Shown: positions 1-10,968 of the stretch, piece by piece | Numbering within the stretch: the first letter of the stretch is position 1 | How the letters are laid out: each line of letters begins with the position of its first letter | The notes under the pieces: generated by a model | The model's database searches: none | Told to the model about the DNA's origin: nothing | The model's input: only the letters and a program-made list of their open reading frames with translations | Assembly: GCF_017309385.1 (NCBI RefSeq) | Contig: NZ_JAFJMJ010000002.1 | Coordinates: 186,001 to 250,000, forward strand | DNA: 64,000 nucleotides | Direction of reading: 5' to 3' | Source: Amycolatopsis sp. 195334CR | GTDB taxonomy: Bacteria; Actinomycetota; Actinomycetes; Mycobacteriales; Pseudonocardiaceae | Translations under genes and position numbers: made by a program

Positions 1-46
1 GGCCAGCGAACGGGGGATTGTCGGTACGGATAGTTAGGCTCAGCAA

Positions 47-1366
47 GTGCCTGACATCGTCACCGGCCGGGTACCCGCCAAACGGGTGCTCGGATTGGCC
101 CTTCCCGCACTCGGCGTGCTCGCCGCCGAGCCGCTCTACGTCCTCGTCGACACCGCTGTCGTGGGCCACCTCGGCGCGCTGCCGCTGGCCGGGCTCGCGC
201 TCGGCGGGGTGCTGCTCTCGCAGGTGTCCACCCAGCTGACCTTCCTCTCCTACGGCACCACCTCGCGGACCGCCCGGCTGCACGGGGCCGGGCGGCGGTC
301 GGAGGCGGTCCAGGAGGGCGTGCAGGCGACCTGGCTGGCCATCGGGGTGGGGCTGGTGCTGCTGCTGGCCGGGCAGCTGCTGGCCGGGCCGGTCGCGCGC
401 GGGCTGGCCGGGGACGCCGAGATCGCCGGCGCGGCGGTGTCCTGGCTGCGGATCGCGTTGTTCGGCGCGCCGCTGATCCTGATCACCATGGCGGGCAACG
501 GCTGGATGCGCGGCGTGCAGGAGGCCCGGCGCCCGCTCTGGTACGTGCTCGCGGGCAACGGGATCTCCGCGGTGCTGTGCCCGCTGCTGGTCTACGGCGC
601 CGGGTGGGGGCTCGAAGGCTCGGCCGTGGCGAACGTGGTCGCGCAGGTCATCTCGGCGGCGTTGTTCATCCGCGCGCTGGTCAAGGAACGCGTCCCGCTG
701 AAGCCGGACTTCGGGGTGATGCGGGCGCAGCTGGTGCTCGGCCGGGACCTGGTGCTGCGCAGCTTCGCGTTCCAGGCGTGCTTCCTCTCCGCCGCCGCGG
801 TCGCCTCGCGGACCTCGACCGAGGCGGTCGCCGCGCACCAGGTCGTGCTGCAGTTGTGGACCTTCCTCGCGCTGGTGCTGGACTCGGTGGCGATCGCCGC
901 GCAGTCGCTGGTGGGGGCCGCGCTGGGGGCGGGGAGGCGGACGGAGGCACGTGGCATCGCCGGGCAGATCACCCGGTACGGGCTGCTCTTCGGCTGCCTG
1001 CTCTGCGTGGTGTTCGCGGCGGTGTCGCAGGTGCTGCCGAAGGTGTTCACCGCCGACGCCGGGGTGCTCGCCGAGATCCCGCACGCCTGGTGGTTCTTCG
1101 TCGCGCTCCAGCCGATCGCCGGGGTGGTGTTCGCGCTGGACGGGGTGCTGCTCGGCGCCGGGGACGCGGCGTTCCTGCGGACGGCGACCCTGCTCAGCGC
1201 GGCCGCCGGGTTCCTGCCGCTGGTCTGGCTGTCGCTGGCCTTCGGCTGGGGGCTGGCCGGGATCTGGACCGGGCTGACCCTGTTCATGTTCTTCCGGCTC
1301 GCCTCGGTGGTGGCGCGCTGGCGCTCGGGCAACTGGGCGGTGGTCGGCGCGGTCCGCGGGGCGTGA
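47..1366 (+). CDS. dinF: MATE-family efflux transporter (DinF type)
   Basis: 439-residue integral membrane protein with about twelve hydrophobic segments spread over the whole length and the two-half layout of the MATE/MatE fold. The family couples Na+ or H+ entry to export of drugs or metabolites across the cytoplasmic membrane. The N-terminal half (about residues 1-210) and C-terminal half (about 220-430) each hold roughly six helices, with the small-residue-rich first helix typical of DinF. The GTG start has no Shine-Dalgarno; a TAGGCT hexamer ends 6 nt before it, so the mRNA is probably leaderless. Length fits the family. The DinF subgroup is assigned from overall resemblance and from mycobacterial gene order near truB; substrate is unknown. 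Confidence 0.85.
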   Translation: MPDIVTGRVPAKRVLGLALPALGVLAAEPLYVLVDTAVVGHLGALPLAGLALGGVLLSQVSTQLTFLSYGTTSRTARLHGAGRRSEAVQEGVQATWLAIGVGLVLLLAGQLLAGPVARGLAGDAEIAGAAVSWLRIALFGAPLILITMAGNGWMRGVQEARRPLWYVLAGNGISAVLCPLLVYGAGWGLEGSAVANVVAQVISAALFIRALVKERVPLKPDFGVMRAQLVLGRDLVLRSFAFQACFLSAAAVASRTSTEAVAAHQVVLQLWTFLALVLDSVAIAAQSLVGAALGAGRRTEARGIAGQITRYGLLFGCLLCVVFAAVSQVLPKVFTADAGVLAEIPHAWWFFVALQPIAGVVFALDGVLLGAGDAAFLRTATLLSAAAGFLPLVWLSLAFGWGLAGIWTGLTLFMFFRLASVVARWRSGNWAVVGAVRGA

Positions 1367-1492
1367 AACCCGCGTGTGGTGAAGGCCACCTCGGTAACGG
1401 GTATGTTTCGGCGTTGCTTAGGCGATACAACAAATAGGGCGGCATCGGCGGCGTCCTCTTCGTTGTGCCCGTGTCTCGCCTAGGAGGACCCC

Positions 1493-2821
1493 TTGCCTTC
1501 CCCCGCCACCGGCCGCGCCACCCGCCGGTCGTGGTTCATCTGGTTGACCGCCGCCGCCGTCTACCTGCTCGCCGTGTTCCACCGCACCTCGTTCGGCGTG
1601 GCCGGGTTGCAGGCCGCCGAGCGCTTCGGCGTCGGCGCGGCCGCGCTCGGGACGTTCACCGTGCTGCAGGTCGGCGTGTACGCCGCGATGCAGATCCCGA
1701 CCGGTGTGCTGGTCGACCGGTACGGCCCGCGCAAGGTGCTCACCTACGCGCTGCTCTTCCTCGGCCTCGGCCAGGTGCTGCTGGCGGTCGCCACCTCCTA
1801 CCCGCTCGGCCTGCTCGCCCGCGCCGTGCTCGGCTTCGGCGACGCGCTCACCTTCGTCAGCGTGCTGCGGCTGATCGCCGCGCACTTCCCCGGCAGGCAG
1901 TACTCCGTGGTCACCTCGTTCACCACGGCCATCGGCTACGTGGGCAACCTGGCCGCCACCGTGCCGCTGACCTTCCTGCTGGCCGGGCCGGGCTGGACGC
2001 CGACCTTCCTGGTCGCGGGCCTGGTCACGGTGGTCTACGCGGTGGTCGCCACGCTGCGGATCAAGGACAACCCGGCGGGCGTGCCGCCGGTCACCGCCGC
2101 GCCGGCCGGGCGCCGCGTGCTGGCCGGCCGGGTGGCCGAAGCCTGGCGCACGCCCGGCACCCGGCTCGGCTTCTGGGTGCACTTCGCCACCATGTTCGGC
2201 GCCAACGTGCTGTCGATGCTGTGGGGCGTGCCGTTCCTGGTCGCCCAGGGCATGAGCCCGGCCGGGGCGAGCGCCATGCTGACCGTTTTCGTGTTCACCT
2301 CGATGCTCGGCGGCCCGGTGGTGGGCAACCTGATCGGGCGGCGGCCGTCGGTCCGGATGCCGCTGGTGATCGGGTTCCTGGCCGGGGCGGTGGTGATCTG
2401 GGCGCTGCTGCTGTCGTGGCCGGGTTCGGTGCCCGCGCCGGTGCTGGCACCCGCGTTCGCCTTCTTCGCGCTCGGCGGGCCCGCGTCGATGATCGGGTTC
2501 GCGCTGGCGCGGGACTACAACCCGCTCAGCCGCGTCGGCACGGCGACCGGGGTGGTCAACGTCGGCGGGTTCGTGGCCACCACGATCGCCGCGCTCAGCG
2601 TCGGGGTGCTGCTGGAGCTGACCGGCGGGAACTTCCGGATCGCGCTGCTGTCGATCGTGGCGGTGCTGCTGCTGGGCAGCTGGCGCACGCTGGTCTGGTG
2701 GCGGCGGGCGCGCGCGGTGCTGTTCGCCGCGCAGGCCCGCGGCGAGGCGATCCCGGTGCAGGTGCGCCGCCGTCGCTGGGACGCCCCGCAGCGGCAGGCC
2801 GCGACGGCCGCCGCCGCGTAG
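1493..2821 (+). CDS. MFS transporter
   Basis: 442-residue major facilitator superfamily permease with about twelve predicted membrane helices. The loop 2-3 signature (GVLVDRYGPRKV, residues 71-82) is clear. The protein probably exports or imports a small molecule with proton coupling; the sequence does not identify the substrate. A TTG start at 1493 is supported by a good AGGAGG at 1482-1487, and no better in-frame start lies near. The C-terminus ends in a basic then alanine-rich tail. It is separated from the upstream MATE pump by about 125 bp and from truB by 57 bp, so it is probably its own transcription unit. Confidence 0.85.
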   Translation: MPSPATGRATRRSWFIWLTAAAVYLLAVFHRTSFGVAGLQAAERFGVGAAALGTFTVLQVGVYAAMQIPTGVLVDRYGPRKVLTYALLFLGLGQVLLAVATSYPLGLLARAVLGFGDALTFVSVLRLIAAHFPGRQYSVVTSFTTAIGYVGNLAATVPLTFLLAGPGWTPTFLVAGLVTVVYAVVATLRIKDNPAGVPPVTAAPAGRRVLAGRVAEAWRTPGTRLGFWVHFATMFGANVLSMLWGVPFLVAQGMSPAGASAMLTVFVFTSMLGGPVVGNLIGRRPSVRMPLVIGFLAGAVVIWALLLSWPGSVPAPVLAPAFAFFALGGPASMIGFALARDYNPLSRVGTATGVVNVGGFVATTIAALSVGVLLELTGGNFRIALLSIVAVLLLGSWRTLVWWRRARAVLFAAQARGEAIPVQVRRRRWDAPQRQAATAAAA

Positions 2822-2865
2822 CGCGGGAACGACCAGCCCCTCGTAGGGACCCGGTGGCGGCTGAA

Positions 2866-2881
2866 TAGGGTTTCGCGCGTG
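2866..2881 (+). promoter_or_regulatory. -10 hexamer of a leaderless truB start
   Basis: TAGGGT at 2866-2871 is followed by 7 nt and the GTG start at 2879. No Shine-Dalgarno is present. This spacing puts the transcription start at or next to the start codon. Confidence 0.55.
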
Positions 2882-3793
2882 TCTCGCCAGCAACAGCCGC
2901 GTCGTCCGGCGCCGCCACCCGGACTTCTGATCGTCGACAAACCGGCGGGGATGACCTCGCACGACGTGGTGGCCCGCGCCCGCCGCATCATGGGCACCCG
3001 CAAGGTCGGCCACGCCGGCACGCTGGACCCGATGGCCACCGGCGTGCTGGTGCTCGGCATCGAACGCGCCACCAAGCTCCTCGGCCACCTCGCCCTCGAC
3101 CGCAAGACCTATCTCGCGACCATCTCCCTCGGCTCCTCGACCACCACCGACGACGCCGAGGGCGAAGCACTGAGCACCGCCGAGCCCGCGGTGGTGGACG
3201 CCGTCACCGACGACGCCATCGCGGCGGGCATCGCCGAGCTCACCGGCGAGATCCAGCAGCGGCCGAGCGCGGTCAGCGCGGTCAAGGTGGACGGCAAGCG
3301 CGCCTACGCCCGCGTGCGCGCCGGCGAGGAGGTCGAGCTCGCGGCCCGCCCGGTCACCGTCTACCGGTTCGACCTGCTGGCCACCCGGCGCTCGCCCGGC
3401 GGCATCGAACTCGACGTCGTCGTCGAGTGCTCCTCCGGCACCTACGTCCGCGCGCTGGCCAGGGACCTGGGCGCCGCGCTGGGCACCGGCGGCCACCTCG
3501 CCGCGCTGCGCCGGACCACGGTCGGCCCGTTCACCCTCGCCGCCGCGCGCACCCTCGACGTGCTCGAGGACCGCCCGGAGCTCTCGTTCGACCTGGACAA
3601 GGCGGTCGCCACCGCGTTCCCGCGCCGCGATGTCGACGGCGCCACCGCCCGCGCGGTCCGGCACGGGCAGCGCATCCCGGCGGCCGGGGTCGGCGGCACG
3701 TACGGCGTGTTCGACCCGGACGGGCACGTGCTCGCGCTCGCCGCGGACGACGGATCCGTGGCCCGCGCGGTGGTGGTCCTGCTTCCCGCATAG
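2879..3793 (+). CDS. truB: tRNA pseudouridine(55) synthase TruB
   Basis: 304-residue enzyme that isomerises U55 of the tRNA T-loop to pseudouridine in the cytoplasm. The family core begins at VDKPAGMTSHDVV, and the catalytic aspartate is Asp50 in GHAGTLDPMATG. The TruB C-terminal actinobacterial domain follows after about residue 200 and ends near the stop. The GTG start is chosen because the TruB core begins only about 17 residues later and a -10 hexamer sits 7 nt upstream. Gene order truB-ribF-rpsO-pnp is the classic bacterial arrangement. The truB stop codon lies inside the -10 hexamer of ribF. Confidence 0.95.
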   Translation: MSRQQQPRRPAPPPGLLIVDKPAGMTSHDVVARARRIMGTRKVGHAGTLDPMATGVLVLGIERATKLLGHLALDRKTYLATISLGSSTTTDDAEGEALSTAEPAVVDAVTDDAIAAGIAELTGEIQQRPSAVSAVKVDGKRAYARVRAGEEVELAARPVTVYRFDLLATRRSPGGIELDVVVECSSGTYVRALARDLGAALGTGGHLAALRRTTVGPFTLAAARTLDVLEDRPELSFDLDKAVATAFPRRDVDGATARAVRHGQRIPAAGVGGTYGVFDPDGHVLALAADDGSVARAVVVLLPA

Positions 3794-3806
3794 GGTTGGG
3801 CCCGTG
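3791..3806 (+). promoter_or_regulatory. -10 hexamer of a leaderless ribF start
   Basis: TAGGGT at 3791-3796 precedes the GTG at 3804 by 7 nt. Its first three bases are the truB stop codon, so termination of truB translation and initiation of ribF transcription share the same bases. Confidence 0.55.
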
Positions 3807-4769
3807 CAGCGTTGGCGTGGTTTGGCGGATCTTCCTGGCAGCTGGGGCCGGTGTGTCCTGACCATCGGCGTGTTCGACGGAGTACACCGTGGACACCAGG
3901 CCCTGATCAGGCGGACGGTGGAGGCGGCGCGCTCGCGCGACCTGCCCGCCGTGGTGCTCACCTTCGACCCGCACCCGTCGGAGGTGATCCGGCCCGGCAG
4001 CCACCCCGCGCAGCTGACCACCCTGCGGCGCAAGGCGGAGCTGGTCGAGGAACTCGGCGTGGACGTGTTCTGCGTGCTGCCGTTCACCCCGGAGCTCTCG
4101 CGGCTGACCGCGCACGAGTTCGTGCACGAGGTGCTGGTGGACCAGCTGCACGTGGCCGCGGTGATCGTCGGCGAGAACTTCACCTTCGGCAACAAGGCCG
4201 CCGGGGACGTGGCGCTGCTGCGCACGCTCGGCCGCCGGTTCGGCTTCGCCGCGCAGGGCGCCGAACTGCAGGGGCAGGCGCTCGGCCCGGCCGTGGGCAA
4301 CGCCGACGGCGAGATCACCTTCTCCTCCACCTACGTGCGGTCGTGCATCGACGCCGGTGACGTGCGGGCCGCGGCCGAGGCGCTGGGCCGCCCGCACCGG
4401 GTCGAGGGCATCGTGGTCCGGGGCGCCGGGCGCGGCAAGGACCTCGGCTTCCCGACCGCCAACCTGTCCACCCCGCGGTTCGCCGCGATCCCGGCCGACG
4501 GGGTGTACAGCTGCTGGTTCACCCGATCGACCGATCCCGCCAAGCGGTTGCGCGCGGCGGTCTCGGTGGGCACGAACCCGACCTTCTCCGGGCGCGAGCG
4601 CACCGTCGAGGCCTACGTGCTCGACGTGGAGGAGGATTTCTACGGCCACGACGTGGCACTGGACTTCGTGGTCAAGCTCCGCGACCAGATCCGCTACGAC
4701 TCGCTCGACCCGCTGATCCGGCAGATGACCGCCGACGTGGAGCGCACCAGAGAGGTGCTGGCCGAGTAA
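3804..4769 (+). CDS. ribF: bifunctional riboflavin kinase / FAD synthetase RibF
   Basis: 321-residue cytoplasmic enzyme converting riboflavin to FMN and then FAD. The N-terminal adenylyltransferase half shows the nucleotidyl-transferase motif GVFDGVHRGHQ (about residues 22-32), then TFDPHP and the serine-threonine motif FSSTYVR. The C-terminal flavokinase half (about 185-321) shows GRGKDLGFPTANL and the VSVGTNPTF region with a following glutamate. The GTG at 3804 is selected because it gives the family N-terminus and follows a -10 hexamer; the frame stays open upstream inside truB but that part is not RibF-like. Confidence 0.95.
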   Translation: MQRWRGLADLPGSWGRCVLTIGVFDGVHRGHQALIRRTVEAARSRDLPAVVLTFDPHPSEVIRPGSHPAQLTTLRRKAELVEELGVDVFCVLPFTPELSRLTAHEFVHEVLVDQLHVAAVIVGENFTFGNKAAGDVALLRTLGRRFGFAAQGAELQGQALGPAVGNADGEITFSSTYVRSCIDAGDVRAAAEALGRPHRVEGIVVRGAGRGKDLGFPTANLSTPRFAAIPADGVYSCWFTRSTDPAKRLRAAVSVGTNPTFSGRERTVEAYVLDVEEDFYGHDVALDFVVKLRDQIRYDSLDPLIRQMTADVERTREVLAE

Positions 4770-4779
4770 TCTCGGCTTT

Positions 4780-4801
4780 CCGGACCGGTGGGGGTGTCCG
4801 G
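4780..4801. terminator. short GC hairpin after ribF
   Basis: CCGGAC (4780-4785) and GTCCGG (4796-4801) form a 6-bp stem 11 nt after the ribF stop. No T-run follows. It may terminate ribF but is short. Confidence 0.3.
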
Positions 4802-4848
4802 CCTGCGATGATGTGCGCACCGATCGGGCGAGGCTGAACAGGGGAGTA

Positions 4849-5337
4849 GTGGCAATCGTGGAGGACCACAAGATCGTCCAGCGCAACATCGCGCTGCAGC
4901 GCGAGTGGTACGGCGAGCCGTTGGGCGATCGGGTCCGCAGGCTGGTGGTGGCCTTCGACATCTCGCAGGCCTTCCTGGCCGAAGTGCTCGGGATCAGCGC
5001 CCCGATGCTGAGCCAGGTGATGAGCGGCCGCCGCGCCAAGATCGGCAACCCGGTGGTGCTGGCCAGGATGATCATGCTGGAGCGCAAGATCCTCACCCCG
5101 GACGTGGCCGCGGGCAACCCGGCCGCGATGCGGGCCGCGCTGGAGGACGTGCGCGACTCCCGCCCGACCGTCGGCCGCGACAGCTTCCCGGTCGGCGCGC
5201 TCTCCGACGACCAGCAGGTGCTCATCACCCTGCGCGACATCGCCGAGGACGAGGACCTGGCCCAGGCCGCCGACCGGCTCGACGAGGACTTCCCGGCGAT
5301 CGCCGACCTGCTCCGCAAGGCTTCGAAGGTCAACTGA
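4849..5337 (+). CDS. XRE-type helix-turn-helix DNA-binding protein
   Basis: About 162 residues. The segment around residues 30-75 reads as a helix-turn-helix of the XRE class (DISQAFLAEVLGISAPMLSQVMSGRR), in which the recognition helix follows the usual L-x-E-x-L-G-I-S pattern. The C-terminal half is acidic and ends with a predicted helix. It is probably a transcription regulator; its targets cannot be read from sequence. Start is uncertain: GTG at 4849 or GTG at 4858, both near a GGGGAG at 4841-4846. It is followed at once by thpR (TTG start 1 nt after its stop), suggesting co-transcription. Confidence 0.75.
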   Translation: MAIVEDHKIVQRNIALQREWYGEPLGDRVRRLVVAFDISQAFLAEVLGISAPMLSQVMSGRRAKIGNPVVLARMIMLERKILTPDVAAGNPAAMRAALEDVRDSRPTVGRDSFPVGALSDDQQVLITLRDIAEDEDLAQAADRLDEDFPAIADLLRKASKVN

Positions 5338-5338
5338 G

Positions 5339-5854
5339 TTGCAGCTGTTCTCCGCCCTGCTCCCGCCGCCCGGGGTGGTCCGCTCGATCGAAACCGCGCT
5401 CGGCACCGGGAGGGGGCCGGGGTTCCGCTGGGCGCCGCCGGTCAACTGGCACATCACGCTCGGCTTCTTCGGCGAGGACGACATCCCGGCGCGCGCCGCC
5501 TGGCTGCGCGAGCGCGTCACCGGCAGGCCCGCCGTCCGCCTGCGACTGTCCGGTGCGGACACCTTCCCGAAAGTCCTGTGGCTGGGCGTGGAAAGCGACG
5601 GGCTGGCCGAGTTGGCGAACGCCGCGGGCGCCGAACTGGACGAGCGGCCGTACCGCCCGCACCTGACCCTCGCGCGCTACCCGGCCGGGCGGCACCCCGA
5701 AGCACGCGAGATCGCCGGCGCACTGAGCGGCTTCTCCAGTCCCGAGTGGACGGCCGCCGAGGTGGTCCTGATGAAGAGCACCGCCGGGGTCTACGCCCAG
5801 GTGGAGCGGTTTGCCCTGGACACGGGTTCGGGCGGCGCGCGACCCGGCTGGTAG
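5339..5854 (+). CDS. thpR: RNA 2',3'-cyclic phosphodiesterase (2H family, ThpR/LigT-like)
   Basis: 171-residue member of the 2H phosphoesterase superfamily. Both catalytic HxTx tetrads are present: HITL near residue 38 and HLTL near residue 105, in the order and spacing of ThpR/2'-5' RNA ligase proteins. The family hydrolyses 2',3'-cyclic phosphates at RNA ends and can join 2'-5' ends in vitro; the physiological substrate is not settled. A TTG start at 5339 lies 1 nt after the upstream regulator's stop, and the FSALLPP opening matches the family N-terminus, so translational coupling is likely. Confidence 0.85.
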   Translation: MQLFSALLPPPGVVRSIETALGTGRGPGFRWAPPVNWHITLGFFGEDDIPARAAWLRERVTGRPAVRLRLSGADTFPKVLWLGVESDGLAELANAAGAELDERPYRPHLTLARYPAGRHPEAREIAGALSGFSSPEWTAAEVVLMKSTAGVYAQVERFALDTGSGGARPGW

Positions 5855-5957
5855 CCTTGACGATTGGGTCCGGCTGCAGTCCGTGGCGGCCGAGACCGGC
5901 TCACCCGGCGTGAAGCTTCGTCCGGGCCGCACGGCACTGATTCAAGGAGAACACAGC

Positions 5958-6227
5958 GTGGCGCTGTCCACCGAAGAGAAGAAGTCGATCCTGACCGAGT
6001 ACGGCGTGCACGACTCGGACACCGGATCCCCCGAGGCCCAAGTGGCCCTGCTGACCAAGCGGATCATCGGCCTCACCGAACACCTGAAGCAGCACAAGCA
6101 CGACCACCACTCCCGCCGCGGCCTGCTCCTGCTGGTCGGGCGCCGTCGCCGCCTGCTCAACTACGTGGCGAAGGTGGACATCGAGCGGTACCGGTCGCTG
6201 ATCCAGCGACTCGGCCTCCGCCGATAG
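5958..6227 (+). CDS. rpsO: 30S ribosomal protein S15
   Basis: 89 residues, exactly the usual length. Binds the central domain of 16S rRNA early in 30S assembly. The conserved stretches ([40 protein letters not shown] and the C-terminal [12 protein letters not shown]) are all intact. The GTG at 5958 is preceded by AAGGAGA (5944-5950), and it gives the expected MALSTEEK start. The ~100-nt leader may hold its promoter (TTGACG near 5858) and an S15 autoregulatory structure, which I cannot define. It lies upstream of pnp, the conserved rpsO-pnp pair. Confidence 0.97.
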   Translation: MALSTEEKKSILTEYGVHDSDTGSPEAQVALLTKRIIGLTEHLKQHKHDHHSRRGLLLLVGRRRRLLNYVAKVDIERYRSLIQRLGLRR

Positions 6228-6235
6228 CGCGCTGA

Positions 6236-6270
6236 CGAGGGGGAGTGACCGCCACGGTCGCTCCCCCTCG
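6236..6270 (+). terminator. 15-bp hairpin after rpsO (terminator or RNase III processing site)
   Basis: Arms 6236-6250 and 6256-6270 pair over 15 bp with one G-U wobble and a 5-nt loop (GCCAC). It begins 9 nt after the rpsO stop. There is no T-run. In Streptomyces, rpsO-pnp readthrough RNA is known to be processed by RNase III in this spacer; the same role here is inferred. Confidence 0.7.
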
Positions 6271-6359
6271 CCACAACGGCGGGGACACGGGCGGTGACGC
6301 CGTGTCTCTGATAGACAACACAAGGCAACACCACAGGGCGCGAGCGACGCGCACGAGGG

Positions 6360-6430
6360 CATGTCCGCCGGTCCTCGGTAGTGGTTCCCGGGAACGCCTC
6401 CCGGGGACTTCGATCGAAGACCGGCCTCGT
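6360..6430 (+). ncRNA. structured pnp leader, candidate Actino-pnp RNA motif
   Basis: GCCGGTC (6367-6373) pairs with GACCGGC (6419-6425), closing a loop that itself contains an 8-bp stem (6385-6392 with 6400-6407, loop 7 nt). The structure sits about 75 nt upstream of pnp, where the Actino-pnp motif is described in Actinobacteria. Assignment rests on position and foldability; I could not score it against the covariance model. Confidence 0.5.
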
Positions 6431-6504
6431 TCCTCGAGCGTCCCCCGGATGGGGTCCCAGGGTGGGAGATCGCCCGGCCCGAGACGAACGAGGAGAACAA
6501 TTAC

Positions 6505-8757
6505 ATGACCGACGTGAGCACCGTGCACGAGACCGAAGCCGTGATCGACAACGGCCGCTTCGGCACCCGCACGGTCCGCTTCGAGACCGGCCGGCTGGCC
6601 CGCCAGGCCGCCGGTTCGGTCGTCGCCTACCTGGACGACGAGACCATGCTGCTGTCGGCGACCACGGCGTCGAAGCACCCGAAGGAGCACTTCGACTTCT
6701 TCCCGCTGACCGTGGACGTCGAGGAGCGGATGTACGCCGCGGGCCGGATCCCGGGCGCCTTCTTCCGCCGCGAGGGCCGTCCCTCCACCGACGCCATCCT
6801 GACCTGCCGCCTGATCGACCGGCCGCTGCGCCCGTCGTTCACCGACGGCCTGCGCAACGAGATCCAGATCGTGATCACCGTGCAGAGCCTGAACCCGGAC
6901 GACCCGTACGACGTGCTGGCGATCAACGCCGCCTCGGCGTCCACCCAGATCTCCGGCCTGCCCTTCTCCGGTCCGATCGGCGGCGTCCGCGTGGCGCTGG
7001 TCGAGGACCAGTGGGTCGCCTTCCCGACCTGGAAGCAGCTGGAGAAGGCCACCTTCAACATGGTGGTGGCCGGCCGGATCGTCGGTGACGACGTGGCGAT
7101 CATGATGGTCGAGGCCGAGGCCACCGAGGCCACCCTCGAGCTGGTCGCCGGGGGCGCCAAGGCGCCGAACGAGCAGGTCGTGGCCGAGGGCCTGGAGGCG
7201 GCCAAGCCGTTCATCCGGGTGCTCTGCGAGGCCCAGCAGGAGCTGGCCAAGGTGGCCGCCAAGCCGGTCGCGGACTTCCCGCTGTACCCGGCCTACCAGG
7301 CCGACGCCTACGACGCGGTCGCCGCGGCGGCCACCGACGAGCTGACCAAGGCGCTGGCCATCGCCGGCAAGCAGGACCGCGACAACGCCACCGACGAGGT
7401 CAAGGCCGCCGTGCTGGCCAAGGTCGGCGTCGGCGAGGGCGAGGCCTTCGAGGGGCGCGAGAAGGAGGTCGGCGCCGCGTTCCGGTCGCTGACCAAGAAG
7501 CTGATCCGCCAGCGCATCCTGCGCGACAAGGTCCGCATCGACGGCCGCGGCCTGACCGACATCCGGTCGCTGGGCGCCGAGGTCTCGGTGATCCCGCGGG
7601 CGCACGGCTCGGCGCTGTTCGAGCGCGGCGAGACCCAGATCCTGGGTGTCACCACGTTGAACATGCTCCGCATGGAGCAGCAGATCGACTCGCTGTCCCC
7701 GGAGACCACCAAGCGCTACCTGCACCACTACAACTTCCCGCCGTTCTCCACCGGCGAGACCGGCCGCGTCGGTTCGCCGAAGCGGCGCGAGATCGGCCAC
7801 GGCGCGCTCGCCGAGCGGGCCCTGATCCCGGTGCTGCCGAAGCGGGACGAGTTCCCCTACGCGATCCGCCAGGTCTCCGAGGCGCTGGGCTCCAACGGCT
7901 CCACCTCGATGGGCTCGGTCTGCGCCTCCACCATGGGCCTGTACAACGCCGGTGTGCCGCTGAAGGCGCCGGTCGCGGGCATCGCCATGGGCCTGGTCTC
8001 CGACGACGTGGACGGCGAGACCCGCTACGTGGCGCTGACCGACATCCTCGGTGCCGAGGACGCCTTCGGTGACATGGACTTCAAGGTGGCCGGCACCAAG
8101 GAGATCGTCACTGCCCTGCAGCTGGACACCAAGCTCGACGGCATCCCGTCCGAGGTGCTGGCCGGTGCGCTGAACCAGGCCAAGGACGCGCGCCTGACCA
8201 TTCTCGAGGTGATCGCCGAGGCGATCGACGGGCCGGACGAGATGAGCCCGTTCGCCCCGCGCGTGACCAGCGTGAAGATCCCGGTGGACAAGATCGGCGA
8301 GGTCATCGGCCCGAAGGGCAAGATGATCAACTCGATCACCGAGGAGACCGGCGCCGACATCTCCATCGAGGACGACGGCACGATCTACGTGGGCGCGGCC
8401 GACGGCCCGTCGGCGGAGGCGGCGATCGACAAGATCAACGCCATCGCCAACCCGCAGCTGCCCAAGGTCGGGGAGCGCTTCCTCGGCACCGTGGTGAAGA
8501 CCGCCGCCTTCGGCGCCTTCGTCTCGCTGCTGCCGGGCAAGGACGGCCTGGTGCACATCTCCAAGCTGGGCAACGGCAAGCGCATCGGCAAGGTCGAGGA
8601 CGTGGTCAACGTCGGCGACAAGCTGCGCGTGGAGATCGCGGACATCGACAACCGCGGCAAGATCAGCCTGGTGCTGGTGAAGGAGGACGACGCCGCCGAC
8701 GCGGGCGACAAGCCCGCCGAGTCCGGCGCCGAGGCCGAGAAGGCCGACGCCAAGTAG
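6505..8757 (+). CDS. pnp: polynucleotide phosphorylase (guanosine pentaphosphate synthetase)
   Basis: 750-residue trimeric 3'-5' exoribonuclease that phosphorolyses RNA and can add 3' tails; in actinomycetes the same protein was described as GpsI. Order: RNase PH domain 1 (about 15-150), helical linker, RNase PH domain 2 (about 335-560, with the catalytic region around [18 protein letters not shown]), KH domain ([13 protein letters not shown], about 595-650) and S1 domain (about 655-725, [18 protein letters not shown]). An acidic, alanine-rich tail ends the protein. ATG at 6505 follows a GAGGAGA. Expression is probably autoregulated through the structured leader between rpsO and pnp. Confidence 0.97.
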   Translation: MTDVSTVHETEAVIDNGRFGTRTVRFETGRLARQAAGSVVAYLDDETMLLSATTASKHPKEHFDFFPLTVDVEERMYAAGRIPGAFFRREGRPSTDAILTCRLIDRPLRPSFTDGLRNEIQIVITVQSLNPDDPYDVLAINAASASTQISGLPFSGPIGGVRVALVEDQWVAFPTWKQLEKATFNMVVAGRIVGDDVAIMMVEAEATEATLELVAGGAKAPNEQVVAEGLEAAKPFIRVLCEAQQELAKVAAKPVADFPLYPAYQADAYDAVAAAATDELTKALAIAGKQDRDNATDEVKAAVLAKVGVGEGEAFEGREKEVGAAFRSLTKKLIRQRILRDKVRIDGRGLTDIRSLGAEVSVIPRAHGSALFERGETQILGVTTLNMLRMEQQIDSLSPETTKRYLHHYNFPPFSTGETGRVGSPKRREIGHGALAERALIPVLPKRDEFPYAIRQVSEALGSNGSTSMGSVCASTMGLYNAGVPLKAPVAGIAMGLVSDDVDGETRYVALTDILGAEDAFGDMDFKVAGTKEIVTALQLDTKLDGIPSEVLAGALNQAKDARLTILEVIAEAIDGPDEMSPFAPRVTSVKIPVDKIGEVIGPKGKMINSITEETGADISIEDDGTIYVGAADGPSAEAAIDKINAIANPQLPKVGERFLGTVVKTAAFGAFVSLLPGKDGLVHISKLGNGKRIGKVEDVVNVGDKLRVEIADIDNRGKISLVLVKEDDAADAGDKPAESGAEAEKADAK

Positions 8758-8776
8758 CAGCCAGCCGCAGTTCAAC

Positions 8777-8829
8777 GCTATGAGTGGGGCATTACTTGCG
8801 TTCATTGCAAGTAATGCCCCACTCATAGC
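8777..8829. terminator. perfect 23-bp palindrome between pnp and the M16 peptidase
   Basis: Arms 8777-8799 and 8807-8829 are perfectly complementary over 23 bp with a 7-nt loop (GTTCATT). It starts 20 nt after the pnp stop and ends 5 nt before the peptidase Shine-Dalgarno. The arm contains GAGTGGGGCATTAC, a core recalled by hairpins at 43084 and 54280. Probable terminator or RNA processing site without a T-run. Confidence 0.75.
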
Positions 8830-8849
8830 ATTCGGAGGAAGAAACCTCG

Positions 8850-10966
<2,117 letters not shown>

Positions 10967-10968
10967 CG

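Noticed and set aside
1400..1440. TTAGGC-containing stretch before the MFS gene as a metal box
   Set aside because: No second half-site at the right spacing.
1418..4330. 970-codon open frame on the minus strand, and similar long antisense frames at 6157-8859 and 54661-57900
   Set aside because: Sequences are low-complexity (Arg/Gly/Pro/His-rich) and lie opposite genes with clear families; they arise from very high third-position GC.
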